Shown here: positions 43,013 through 50,863 of the stretch, piece after piece
Position numbering within the stretch: position 1 is the stretch's first letter
How the letters are laid out: the number at the start of each line of letters is the position of its first letter
DNA from: JBBDRJ01 sp963766295
Lineage (GTDB): Bacteria > Actinomycetota > JAICYB01
Direction: 5' to 3'
DNA: 64,000 nt
Assembly (NCBI GenBank): GCA_963766295.1
Contig: CAVXYW010000002.1
Location: 62,001-126,000, forward strand
Notes under the pieces: generated by a model
Database searches by the model: none
What the model was told of the DNA's origin: nothing
Seen by the model: only the letters and a program-made list of their open reading frames with translations
Position numbers and translations under genes: made by a program

Positions 43013-43028
43013 TTGACTCGCTAGTCAA
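43013..43028. promoter_or_regulatory. 16-bp palindrome, probable operator
   Basis: TTGACT-CGCT-AGTCAA, perfect 6-bp arms with a 4-bp spacer. It lies 15 bp upstream of the frameshifted ligase start (minus) and 50 bp upstream of the Mca gene (plus). TetR-type regulators of fatty-acid and steroid catabolism bind palindromes of this size and TGACT-like half sites, so control of the ligase-SDR operon is likely (inference). Confidence 0.5.
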
Positions 43029-43078
43029 TTATTCTGCCCAACGTGGCTCCGGAACGCACAAGCGCCTCCTCGGGTTCA

Positions 43079-43960
43079 ATGGAGGACATGGACCAACGGC
43101 TCACCCTTCTGACTTTCCACGCCCACCCGGACGACGAGGCGTCCAAGGGCGCCGGCACGGTCGCGAAGTACCACGACGAAGGCGTCCGGACCGTCCTGAT
43201 CTGCGCAACCGGCGGCGAGGCTGGCGACATCCTCAACCCCGAGATGGAGAAGGACGAAGTACGGCAGAACATGAAAGCCGTTCGGCACGAGGAGCTGGCG
43301 AAGGCGGCCAAGATCATCGGCTACGACGAGGTCGTCATGCTCGGGTACCGCGATTCGGGTATGCCGGACACCGAGACCAACAGCCATCCCGACTGCTTCG
43401 CGCAGGCCGATTTCCGGGAGGCGGTCGGGCGACTCGTGACGATCATCCGCCGGGAGCGCCCGCAGGTGATCGTCACCTATGGCGACGATCAGCGTGGATA
43501 TCCGCATCCCGATCACCTACGCGTCCACGACACGTCGGTGGCTGCGTTCGAGGCGGCCGGCAATCCGGACGCATACACGTGGGCCGGAGAAGCGTGGCAG
43601 CCGCAGAAGCTCTACTACACGATGTGGTCGCGCAAGCGGATGCTCGCGACGCACGAGAAGTTCCTGGAGCTCGGACTCGAGTCCCCGTTCTCGGAGGATT
43701 GGTTCAAGAACCGTCCGACACAAGAGGATCGTCAGACCACTTCGGTAGACATCTACGGCTACTCAGATGTGAGGCGGGACGCGTTGCTTGCGCACCGCAC
43801 TCAGGTCGACCCGAACTCGCGCTTCTGGTTCGGACTGCCGCCGGAGGTGCAGAAGGAGATCCATCCCTTCGATGACTACATCCTCGCGAAGAGTTTGGTG
43901 GAGACCCAGATTCCCGAGGAAGACCTGTTCGCCGGTGTTCGGGAGAGCTCGCGGACCTAG
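43079..43960 (+). CDS. mca: Mycothiol S-conjugate amidase
   Basis: A 293-residue LmbE/PIG-L metal-dependent deacetylase. It has the zinc motif FHAHPDDEASKG (residues 13-24), CATGGEAGDILNP, and a second metal/active-site block TYGDDQRGYPHPDHLRVHD. This matches Mca, which splits mycothiol S-conjugates to mercapturic acids and glucosaminyl-inositol, rather than the shorter GlcNAc-Ins deacetylase MshB. ATG 43079 is used; ATG 43088 is also possible, and GTG 43043 is less likely. Presence implies mycothiol and hence an actinobacterium. Stops of this gene and the next overlap in CTAG (43957-43960). Confidence 0.88.
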   Translation: MEDMDQRLTLLTFHAHPDDEASKGAGTVAKYHDEGVRTVLICATGGEAGDILNPEMEKDEVRQNMKAVRHEELAKAAKIIGYDEVVMLGYRDSGMPDTETNSHPDCFAQADFREAVGRLVTIIRRERPQVIVTYGDDQRGYPHPDHLRVHDTSVAAFEAAGNPDAYTWAGEAWQPQKLYYTMWSRKRMLATHEKFLELGLESPFSEDWFKNRPTQEDRQTTSVDIYGYSDVRRDALLAHRTQVDPNSRFWFGLPPEVQKEIHPFDDYILAKSLVETQIPEEDLFAGVRESSRT

Positions 43961-44451
43961 CTCGCTTTCCAGATGGTGTGTTGCGGGTTCCAGTCCCCGT
44001 GGCCCGTCGTGCGCGTTAGCAGGCAAGTTTCGATGGAGAACTCGAACAGCTGCTGACCAATGGATTCCTTCGGGCGTTCTTCGGTCCCACGTTCCTTCCA
44101 GAAGACGCTGCCGACGTTCTCGATCAAAGCATCGCCTGTGATCCGCTCCGCTGTTCCCGTTATGTAGATTGCATCCTCGTTATTCACGGGCGGGAAGCCG
44201 TGCATCGCGTAGCGTCCGTCTCGTACGAGGTCGGAACGTTTCGGACCGGGTTCGATGAACGCGTAAAGGCCGTCCTCGAAGATCACCGGGCACATCGGGT
44301 GCACTCGCGGGCCTCCGTCCTTCCGAACGGTCCCTAAGAACGCTAGGCCCACACCGAATTGATAGAAGAGCCCGCGACCAGCTTCTGCTAGGTCTGGACG
44401 CTCATTGCGGAACGCACCCCAGTTGTACATGCGAGAACCTTGGCCGAACAA
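43957..44451 (-). CDS. Pyridoxamine 5'-phosphate oxidase-fold protein
   Basis: A 164-residue split-barrel protein. VGLAFLGTVRKDGGPRVHPMCPVIFEDGLYAFI is typical of the FMN- or F420-binding PPOX-like family, as are PKRSDLVRDGRYAMH and the central INGTAERI-like segment (YITGTAERITGDA). It probably binds a flavin or deazaflavin and reduces or oxidises a small molecule. ATG 44451 or the ATG at 44430 may be the start. Ser/Thr-rich or membrane segments are absent, so it is cytoplasmic. Confidence 0.82.
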   Translation of the reverse strand: MFGQGSRMYNWGAFRNERPDLAEAGRGLFYQFGVGLAFLGTVRKDGGPRVHPMCPVIFEDGLYAFIEPGPKRSDLVRDGRYAMHGFPPVNNEDAIYITGTAERITGDALIENVGSVFWKERGTEERPKESIGQQLFEFSIETCLLTRTTGHGDWNPQHTIWKAS

Positions 44452-44484
44452 AGGCGCAAAATCAACTGGTATTCCTGCGTTGCG

Positions 44485-45462
44485 CTAACCTACGCTCGCC
44501 GGAAGGCGGCCGATTTTGGACAGCACTTCTTCGGCCTCCGCTACGAACTTGTGCACCAGTTCGCCCGCCGGGATCAAGTCGTGGATCGCTCCCACTCCCT
44601 GTCCGGCGGGGTAGCACTCCTTGTCCGGATCGACGTCGGTCCATTCGTCGCCACCCAGGTGCATCGCCCCGTCCTTGGTTGAACGAAGCATCTGCTGCGG
44701 GAACGGTTGGAGCTCCTCAGGGTGCTGCTCGAAGTAGGTGTTGTAAGTGTTGCGGATGGCCCGCAGCGTCTTGCCGGTGTAAGCGCGCGAGATGACGGTT
44801 CCGTCTTCGGCCGTTTTCATCAGCATCTCTTTGTAGCCGGGCGTCGAACGCGCTTCGGGCGTTGCGATGAAACGAGTGCCGACCCAGACGCCGTCCGCAC
44901 CGAGAGCCAAAGCTGCAGCGAGGTGTCGTCCGTCGTAGATACCGCCGGCAGCCACGACGGGAACCTTGTCGCCGACTGCGTCGACGATCTGCGGAACGAG
45001 GGGGAATGTGGCGACTTGTCCGGTGTGTCCGCCGGCTTCGGTTCCCTGGGCAACAACGACGTCGCAGCCAGACTCGACGGCTGCGACGGCGTGCTTCACC
45101 TTGCCGCACATGTTCACGACGATGACGCCGTGCTTGTGGCAGTAGTCGAGGGTCTCGGTGGGCACACCGAGCGCGGCGACGAAGACGGACATGCCGCCTT
45201 CCTTTACCGCTGCCTCGAGGAACGGCTCGGCACCGCCGACCGGAGTCAGCAGGTCGACGCCGTACGGCTTGTCCGACAGCTCCTTGTACTTGCGGATCTC
45301 CTCGACCATCTGGTCGGGGCCCATCGTTCCGCAGCCGAAGGTTCCGAAGCCGCCGGCATTGTTCACGGCGGCCACGAGCTGGTGGTAGGACACCCCGCCC
45401 ATACCGGCGAGCATGATCGGGTGGTCGACGCCCAGAATCTCGGTCAGTCGCGTCTTTATCAC
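44485..45462 (-). CDS. Nitronate monooxygenase-family flavoprotein
   Basis: A 325-residue TIM-barrel FMN enzyme related to nitronate monooxygenase and FabK. Starts at GTG 45462, supported by AGGGG 7 nt upstream; the frame is open to 45486. Visible motifs: N-terminal ILGVDHPIMLAGMGGVS, VAQGTEAGGHTG (phosphate-binding and catalytic His region), AAGGIYDGRHLAAALALGADGVWVGTRFIATPEA. It may oxidise nitronates or reduce enoyl thioesters; the many acyl-CoA genes make the latter possible (inference). Divergent from the ligase at 45526. Confidence 0.93.
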   Translation of the reverse strand: MIKTRLTEILGVDHPIMLAGMGGVSYHQLVAAVNNAGGFGTFGCGTMGPDQMVEEIRKYKELSDKPYGVDLLTPVGGAEPFLEAAVKEGGMSVFVAALGVPTETLDYCHKHGVIVVNMCGKVKHAVAAVESGCDVVVAQGTEAGGHTGQVATFPLVPQIVDAVGDKVPVVAAGGIYDGRHLAAALALGADGVWVGTRFIATPEARSTPGYKEMLMKTAEDGTVISRAYTGKTLRAIRNTYNTYFEQHPEELQPFPQQMLRSTKDGAMHLGGDEWTDVDPDKECYPAGQGVGAIHDLIPAGELVHKFVAEAEEVLSKIGRLPASVG

Positions 45463-45525
45463 TTGGTTCCCCTTATCTGACACCATTACTGTCGTAAGTC
45501 ACCGCAAGCCTATACAGGGGGACGA

Positions 45526-47112
45526 ATGGGCGAGAACTTCGCCGATCTTTGGGAGCAGATAGCGGACGCATTTCCGGACGCGCAGGCTCAGGTCCACGGC
45601 GACAAGAAGTTCACCTGGAGCGAGTTCGATCGGCGCGCCGATGGAGTGGCCAAGACGCTTCTCGAGCTTGGAGTCAACCGGCAGGACAAGGTCGCGCAGT
45701 ACCTCTACAACGGCACCGAGTACCTGGAGTCTTTGTACGGGACGGTCAAGGCTTCCTTGGTTCCGGTCAACACCAACTACCGTTACGAAGCCGCCGAGCT
45801 CGCTTACCTCTGGGAAAACTCCGATGCCGTGGCCGTCGTCTTCCACGGCACTTTCACTCCGCGTATCGAGGAGGTGCGTGCGAGCGTGCCCGGTGTGCGC
45901 TTGTGGCTATGGGTGGACGACGGATCGGGTGATTGTCCCGACTGGGCGACTCCCTATGAAGACGCTGCGACGTCGGCTACGGAGCGGGTTCGTCCGGAGT
46001 GGGGACGTTCCGGCGACGACCTCTACATGCTCTACACCGGCGGCACGACCGGGATGCCCAAGGGCGTCATGTGGCCGATGGGAATGCTGACGCAGGCCTT
46101 CGCCGAGAACTCCGGAGGTCCAGGCGCGCAGTGGTCGCCGCCAACTGCGCCCGGTCCGGTTGCGTGCCCCGTTTGCCCTTTGATGCACGGCACCGGAGCT
46201 TTCACAGCATTCATCGCGATGAACCTCGGCGGATCGATCGTCACGTTGCAGAAGCGGTCGTTCGACGCGGCCGAGCTGCTCGATTCGATCGAGCGCGAGA
46301 AGATCGCCATGCTCGCGATCGTCGGCGACGCCTTCGCCAAGCCCATCCTTCGCGAGCTTGATGCGAATCCCGGGAAGTGGGACATGTCGAGCTTGTTCAT
46401 GATCATCTCGTCGGGTGTCATGTGGAGTCAGGAAACGAAGCAAGGCTTGCTAAAGCACCATCCGTCGATGTTGCTCAACGACGCGTTCTCGTCCTCGGAG
46501 GCACTGGGTATGGGCTCGTCGACGTCAATGGGGGACAACGCGGCGTCGACTGCGAAGTTCCAGGCCGGACCGAACACCAAAGTCATCAGCGAGGACGGTC
46601 GGGAGCTCGAAGCCGGTTCGGGTGAGATCGGACTGCTTGCAGTTAAGGGATTGGTCCCGGTCGGCTACTACAAGGACCCGGAGAAGAGCGCGGCGACCTT
46701 CCGTGAGATCGACGGCGTTCGTTATTCGATCCCCGGCGACTTCGCCACCATCGAAGCCGACGGATCCATACACGTGCTCGGTCGCGGTTCGGTGTGCATC
46801 AACACCGGCGGTGAGAAAGTTTTCCCCGAAGAGGTCGAGGAAGTCATCAAGACGCATCCTTCGGTGCGCGACGTCGCGGTAGTGGGCGTTCCGGACGAGA
46901 AGTGGGGCGAAGCGATCACCGCTTTGGTCGAAGTCGTTCCCGGAGACGAATTGGACGAGGACGGCATCATCAAGCACGTGAAGGCCAATCTCTCCGCGTT
47001 CAAGGCGCCCAAGAAGGTGATCGGGGTGCCGACGCTGGGACGCAGTCCCGCCGGGAAGCTCGACTACCGGCGTTTGCGCGAGAACGCCATCGAGTCGGTC
47101 GGAACGAGTTAG
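45526..47112 (+). CDS. Acyl-CoA synthetase (FadD-like)
   Basis: A 528-residue AMP-forming ligase. AGGGGG lies 6 nt before ATG 45526. Motifs in order: P-loop YTGGTTGMPKGVM, a mid-protein FSSSEALGMGSS in place of the usual YG-TE segment, RYSIPGDFATIEADGSIHVLGRGSVCINTGGEKVFPEEVE (A7-A8) and the C-terminal catalytic Lys in GRSPAGKLDYR. It activates a fatty or related acid with ATP and CoA. Its stop overlaps the convergent peptidase stop (47109-47112). Confidence 0.94.
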   Translation: MGENFADLWEQIADAFPDAQAQVHGDKKFTWSEFDRRADGVAKTLLELGVNRQDKVAQYLYNGTEYLESLYGTVKASLVPVNTNYRYEAAELAYLWENSDAVAVVFHGTFTPRIEEVRASVPGVRLWLWVDDGSGDCPDWATPYEDAATSATERVRPEWGRSGDDLYMLYTGGTTGMPKGVMWPMGMLTQAFAENSGGPGAQWSPPTAPGPVACPVCPLMHGTGAFTAFIAMNLGGSIVTLQKRSFDAAELLDSIEREKIAMLAIVGDAFAKPILRELDANPGKWDMSSLFMIISSGVMWSQETKQGLLKHHPSMLLNDAFSSSEALGMGSSTSMGDNAASTAKFQAGPNTKVISEDGRELEAGSGEIGLLAVKGLVPVGYYKDPEKSAATFREIDGVRYSIPGDFATIEADGSIHVLGRGSVCINTGGEKVFPEEVEEVIKTHPSVRDVAVVGVPDEKWGEAITALVEVVPGDELDEDGIIKHVKANLSAFKAPKKVIGVPTLGRSPAGKLDYRRLRENAIESVGTS

Positions 47113-48143
47113 CCCTCGACCTTCGCAAGAAAGGTCGACACTACGTCTCTATAACGCTGCGGCTCCTCGATCATCGAACAGTGAGCACTGTTTTCGAAGA
47201 GCGCCCATTCCGAGTCTCGTATTCCCGCGTTTAGTACTTCCATCTGAGAGGGAGTCGCTTCGTCGAAGCGTCCCGAGGTAATTAGCGTCGGGAGATCGAT
47301 CTCGTTCAAGCGATCGGTTACATCCCACTCCTTAAGTGTTCCCGTGGCGAAGAACTCTGTCGGCCCCCACATCGTTTCGTAGGCCTGCCGATTCATTCCT
47401 GCGAGCATCTTGTAAACCTCGATCGGCATCGGATCGAGCCGGCAAGCGAAGCGCTTCGCGAAAAGGCTGCCGAAGATCTGATAGGCAGCCGGCCTGAGAA
47501 ACGGCACGCGAGAGGCTGCTGCCGCGATGCGCATCGATGCGTTGCTAGTAACGGCCGGACCCAGCCTTGACATCATGCGCGCTCTGCTCGTCAACGTCTT
47601 GTCGCTGAGAGTTTTCGCGGGCTTGCCGGTCTTCGGCTTTTTTGGACTTATGGACGGCTCGCACCGCTCCAAACCGCGCACCACGTATTCCGGGAGCTCG
47701 CGACGCAGACGCCTTGCCTCATCGGTCCACATCTTGGTGCTCGACGGCGAGCTCGCCAAGACCAGGCTGGCAACACCTTTCGGGCGCGTGAACAGATACT
47801 CGAGCGCCAGCATCCCTCCCCATGAGTGTCCGAGCAGATGCAGTCGTGTGAGACCGAGTTCTTGTCGGACGATCCGCAGCTCCTCGATGAACGAGTCGAT
47901 GGTCCAGAAGGACGGATCCCTCGGGCGATCGGATCGTCCGGATCCGATCTGGTCGTAGCGAACGACGGGTCTGCCTTCGTTTGCTAACTCGTCGATCGGC
48001 ACGAAGCCGTCGCTCGTTCCGCCCGGACCACCGTGCAGCAACAGGAGCGGAATCCTCCCGGGAGCCGGGTTATCGAGGTCGCCCGCGACGTGGTACCAGG
48101 TTCGATGTCCGCGGAAATCGACGAACCCTTCGGTGGTCCTCAT
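47109..48143 (-). CDS. Proline iminopeptidase-like alpha/beta hydrolase
   Basis: A 344-residue protein with HGGPGGTSDGF (oxyanion region, residues 37-47), YDQIGSGRSDRP and the nucleophile Ser107 in GHSWGGMLALEY, all characteristic of family S33 prolyl aminopeptidases. Asp and His follow in TSGRFDEATPSQM and FENSAHCSMIEEP. It would release N-terminal proline or hydrolyse related amides. An insertion-bearing cap (about 130-230) is basic and Lys/Arg-rich. No signal peptide; cytoplasmic. Confidence 0.93.
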   Translation of the reverse strand: MRTTEGFVDFRGHRTWYHVAGDLDNPAPGRIPLLLLHGGPGGTSDGFVPIDELANEGRPVVRYDQIGSGRSDRPRDPSFWTIDSFIEELRIVRQELGLTRLHLLGHSWGGMLALEYLFTRPKGVASLVLASSPSSTKMWTDEARRLRRELPEYVVRGLERCEPSISPKKPKTGKPAKTLSDKTLTSRARMMSRLGPAVTSNASMRIAAAASRVPFLRPAAYQIFGSLFAKRFACRLDPMPIEVYKMLAGMNRQAYETMWGPTEFFATGTLKEWDVTDRLNEIDLPTLITSGRFDEATPSQMEVLNAGIRDSEWALFENSAHCSMIEEPQRYRDVVSTFLAKVEG

Positions 48144-48162
48144 TGAGAGGCTTCCCTAAGAG

Positions 48163-48969
48163 CTACTCGTCCCTCCGACGACGCCAAAGCGCGAATGCGG
48201 TTCCACCGGCGATCGCGGCAGCGCCGGCCGCGATCCCGCCGATGGCTGCTGCAGGTATTCCGGTGTCGTCTTCCTCTGTTGTCGGCGATGACGTCGGTGT
48301 GATCGTGGCCACCGGAGTGGATGTCACTGTTGGTGTTGGCGAAGGTGTCGGCGCCGCTGTGAACGCAGTCGTCGGTGCCGGTGTCGCGACAGCGCCGAAG
48401 GTGTGGGTGATCCCGAACATCCGGTCATCCGGGACGTAGTCGTTGCCCGTCGAGGGGCCTGAGTAACTGCAGTGTGCGCGGGCCTTGTAGGACGTGGCAT
48501 TGGCCGCCATGCCGCGACCGACCATCTCCGACTTTGGAACGGGAACACGGATCGTGTTGTTGGCGGTGGACGACCCGCCCGTCGGAGCGGCCTGATGAAT
48601 TTCGGCAGCGGGTGGATCCACGCGCTTGTCCGGTGGGCCGCCGCTCCGGTACGTGATCCGGTAAACCTTCGACGTCGCGGATGGCCCGAAAATCACCAAC
48701 ATCTCGACGTTCCCGGGATTGTTGTTGAAGTCGAGGTCCCACGTGCATGTCGTTCGGGCGGGCCAGTTATTGCTGTTGTCGTGGTTCTCGAAGAACTCGA
48801 CGTAGAACGCCACATCTCCACCGTTGTCGACATGTGTGACCCGGCGGACATCCGGTGCCCCAGGTACGTCGTCTCCGTCGTCAGCGCTCGTAGTGATCGC
48901 GGCCGCCAGAGCGCCAGGGACAAGCAGAATGCAGACGAACAGGAACAACGCAGCCAGGCGTTTGCCCAT
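48163..48969 (-). CDS. Secreted hypothetical protein with C-terminal membrane anchor
   Basis: A 268-residue protein from ATG 48969, with GGGGG 5 nt upstream; the in-frame ATG/GTG upstream is less likely. Residues 1-23 form a signal peptide (KRLAALFLFVCILLVPGALA). The mature part is a probable beta domain rich in Asn/Asp (FENHDNSNNWPARTTCTW, DLDFNNNPGNVEMLVIFG) with two Cys, then a Thr/Pro-rich stretch (TPAPTTAFTAAPTPSPTPTV) and a C-terminal hydrophobic segment (GIPAAAIGGIAAGAAAIAGG) ending WRRRRDE. No LPXTG. Function unknown; architecture parallels the proteins at 3334 and 8901. Confidence 0.8.
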   Translation of the reverse strand: MGKRLAALFLFVCILLVPGALAAAITTSADDGDDVPGAPDVRRVTHVDNGGDVAFYVEFFENHDNSNNWPARTTCTWDLDFNNNPGNVEMLVIFGPSATSKVYRITYRSGGPPDKRVDPPAAEIHQAAPTGGSSTANNTIRVPVPKSEMVGRGMAANATSYKARAHCSYSGPSTGNDYVPDDRMFGITHTFGAVATPAPTTAFTAAPTPSPTPTVTSTPVATITPTSSPTTEEDDTGIPAAAIGGIAAGAAAIAGGTAFALWRRRRDE

Positions 48970-49047
48970 CACTACCCCCGTGGTTGTACGGCGCATCCTA
49001 GGTGTTGCGTGCAGGTCGCACCATGCATTAATACGCGTTGGCGGCTG

Positions 49048-50250
49048 CTATTTAGGCAATCGGCTCGAAAGGATCTCGTCGGCTTCGAGCTTGTGGATCT
49101 CGTCGTCCGTCATGCCGAGAAGGTCGCGCAGGACTTCGCGGTTGTGCTCTCCGCGGTGGGCGACTTGGCCAGTGACGCCGGATTCGGCTTCGGTAAATCG
49201 CCACGGCGTGTTCGGGACGCTGATCTCGCCGTCCTTGCGGTCGGAAATCTTCACGATCGCTCCGCGTTCCTTCGCCCAATCGGTCGCAGCCGCTTCGGTG
49301 ATGGTGCGGATGACTCCGAGCACGAGGCGGCCCTTGTCGAGTGCGGCCTCGAGCTCGTCGACCTTGTCGAACGTGAGCACCCAAGCCTGAAGTACATCCA
49401 GGAGCTCGTCGCGGTTCTTCGCGCGCGATTCCTCGTCCGCAAAACGCGGATCGTCGGCGAGTTCGGGTTTGTCCATCGCCGTGCACCAGCTGCCGAATGC
49501 CCCTCGTTGAGTCGGTCCTGCGGAAGCAGAGACCCAGCGACCGTCCTTCATCTTGAAGATTGGGTGCGGATCGTCGAAGTGCGCGGGGCGCTTCCGTTCG
49601 CGCACATGCTCGGCGGCCAGGTGTTCGTTAGCAGACATCAATACCTCGGCCATCGCGAGGTCGACGTGCTGCCCCTGGCCCGTTCGCTCACGATGCTGCA
49701 GTGCAGCGAGGACGCCGACCGCGCCGTAGACGCCCGAATAGACGTCGGCGTGCGAGAGCGGATCGTGGAACGGGATGCCGTCGCGTCCGCGGGCGACGAC
49801 CTCTACCCAGCCCATCTCGGCGTGGACCATGGGCGCATAGGTAGGACGTGAGCTCCAGGGCCCCGTTTGCCCGTATCCGCTGATCGACGCGTAGACGATC
49901 CCGGGGTTGACGGCGCTCACCGCGTCATAGGACAGGCCCATGCGTTCCATCACGCCCGGCCTGAAGTTCTCCAATAGGACATCTGAGTGCGGTACCAAAC
50001 GCAGGATGAGCTCGACGGCTTCGGGCTTGCGCAGATCGAGTGAGATGTTGCGCTTGCCGACGTTCTGCTGTGCGTAGTAGACGGACATCGAGTTCGTCCG
50101 GGTCGTTGCGAACCGTGTGAGATCTCCCTCCGGTGGCTCAACCTTTATGACGTCCGCGCCGAGGTCGGCCATGATCCGCGAGCAGTGCGGGCCGGCGAGC
50201 ACACGCGACATGTCGAGAACGCGGATGCCGGAAAGAGGTCCCTCGGTCAT
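49048..50250 (-). CDS. CaiB/BaiF-type (family III) CoA-transferase
   Basis: A 400-residue CoA-transferase. The N-terminus has GIRVLDMSRVLAGPHCSRIMADLGADVIKVEPP, condensed here only as the usual Rossmann-like block; residues 159-176 read IPFHDPLSHADVYSGVYG, where Asp169 is the catalytic aspartate that carries the acyl anhydride. It moves CoA between carboxylates, for example to activate a fatty, bile or carnitine-like acid. It ends minus-strand gene order before the secreted protein and begins 10 bp after the phosphatase gene stop, suggesting a two-gene transcript. Confidence 0.94.
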   Translation of the reverse strand: MTEGPLSGIRVLDMSRVLAGPHCSRIMADLGADVIKVEPPEGDLTRFATTRTNSMSVYYAQQNVGKRNISLDLRKPEAVELILRLVPHSDVLLENFRPGVMERMGLSYDAVSAVNPGIVYASISGYGQTGPWSSRPTYAPMVHAEMGWVEVVARGRDGIPFHDPLSHADVYSGVYGAVGVLAALQHRERTGQGQHVDLAMAEVLMSANEHLAAEHVRERKRPAHFDDPHPIFKMKDGRWVSASAGPTQRGAFGSWCTAMDKPELADDPRFADEESRAKNRDELLDVLQAWVLTFDKVDELEAALDKGRLVLGVIRTITEAAATDWAKERGAIVKISDRKDGEISVPNTPWRFTEAESGVTGQVAHRGEHNREVLRDLLGMTDDEIHKLEADEILSSRLPK

Positions 50251-50260
50251 TTCGACGAGA

Positions 50261-50797
50261 TTATCCGTTAAGCACGTATCGCCACCCGGGCTGCCACTCG
50301 AAGGTCGAAACGACGACCTGCTCGAGGGCGACGCCGTTCAGCAGGTGCTCCATCGCGTACCAGGGAGCCCGGTGCGAGATGAGGACGACCGAGCTCGATG
50401 AGTCTCGTGCGAGTTCGTCGAGGAACTCCCTCATCCGATCGATGACGTCTCGATAGCTCTCGCCGTTCGGGTGGCGTTCGTCGATGAACCGCCTGCGGTC
50501 GGCGTGTACCTGTTCGACCGGCGCGCCGTTCCATTCGCCGAAGTTGCACTCGCGCAGACGTGCGTCGTGTCGGATCTCGATACCGAGTCCGCCTAAGGCG
50601 ATCTCTGCGGTTTTTGTCGCACGTTTGAGATCGGAGGAGTACACGACGTCTATCGGTCTGTTCGCGTGACGCGCGCCCAGCTCGCGAGCTTGTTCTCGTC
50701 CCGTTTCAGAGAGCTCCCCTTGGTTCCAACCCGTGGCGAAGCCGCGCTCGTTGTCGAGCGTCGTTGAGTGCGTCTCGTAGACGATCTCGATGGTCAT
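50261..50797 (-). CDS. Histidine phosphatase-family protein with variant motif
   Basis: A 178-residue member of the histidine phosphatase (phosphoglycerate-mutase-like) superfamily. The usual N-terminal RHG is replaced by YETHSTTLDNERG, keeping the nucleophilic His but losing the preceding Arg. The rest is standard: GWNQGELSETGREQARELG, YSSDLKRATKTAEIAL, RLRECNFGEWNG (with the acid/base Glu) and a second active-site His in LISHRAPWYAME. Probably a phosphatase for a small molecule. ATG 50797 is divergent from the acyl-CoA dehydrogenase at 50864. Confidence 0.88.
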   Translation of the reverse strand: MTIEIVYETHSTTLDNERGFATGWNQGELSETGREQARELGARHANRPIDVVYSSDLKRATKTAEIALGGLGIEIRHDARLRECNFGEWNGAPVEQVHADRRRFIDERHPNGESYRDVIDRMREFLDELARDSSSSVVLISHRAPWYAMEHLLNGVALEQVVVSTFEWQPGWRYVLNG

Positions 50798-50863
50798 CTT
50801 GCATCTGAGAGTAAGCCTGCGGAGTATCTAGATTGCTCAGTCAAGTGCGAGGGGAAACCGCGA

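Noticed and set aside
48163..48300. LPXTG-type sortase signal in the anchored secreted protein
   Set aside because: The helix and basic tail are present but the sequence before the helix (TGIPAAAIGG) has no LPXTG-like motif.
48472..49851. 459-codon plus-strand frame over the CoA-transferase
   Set aside because: The minus strand encodes a CoA-transferase with its catalytic Asp; the plus frame has no recognisable motif.
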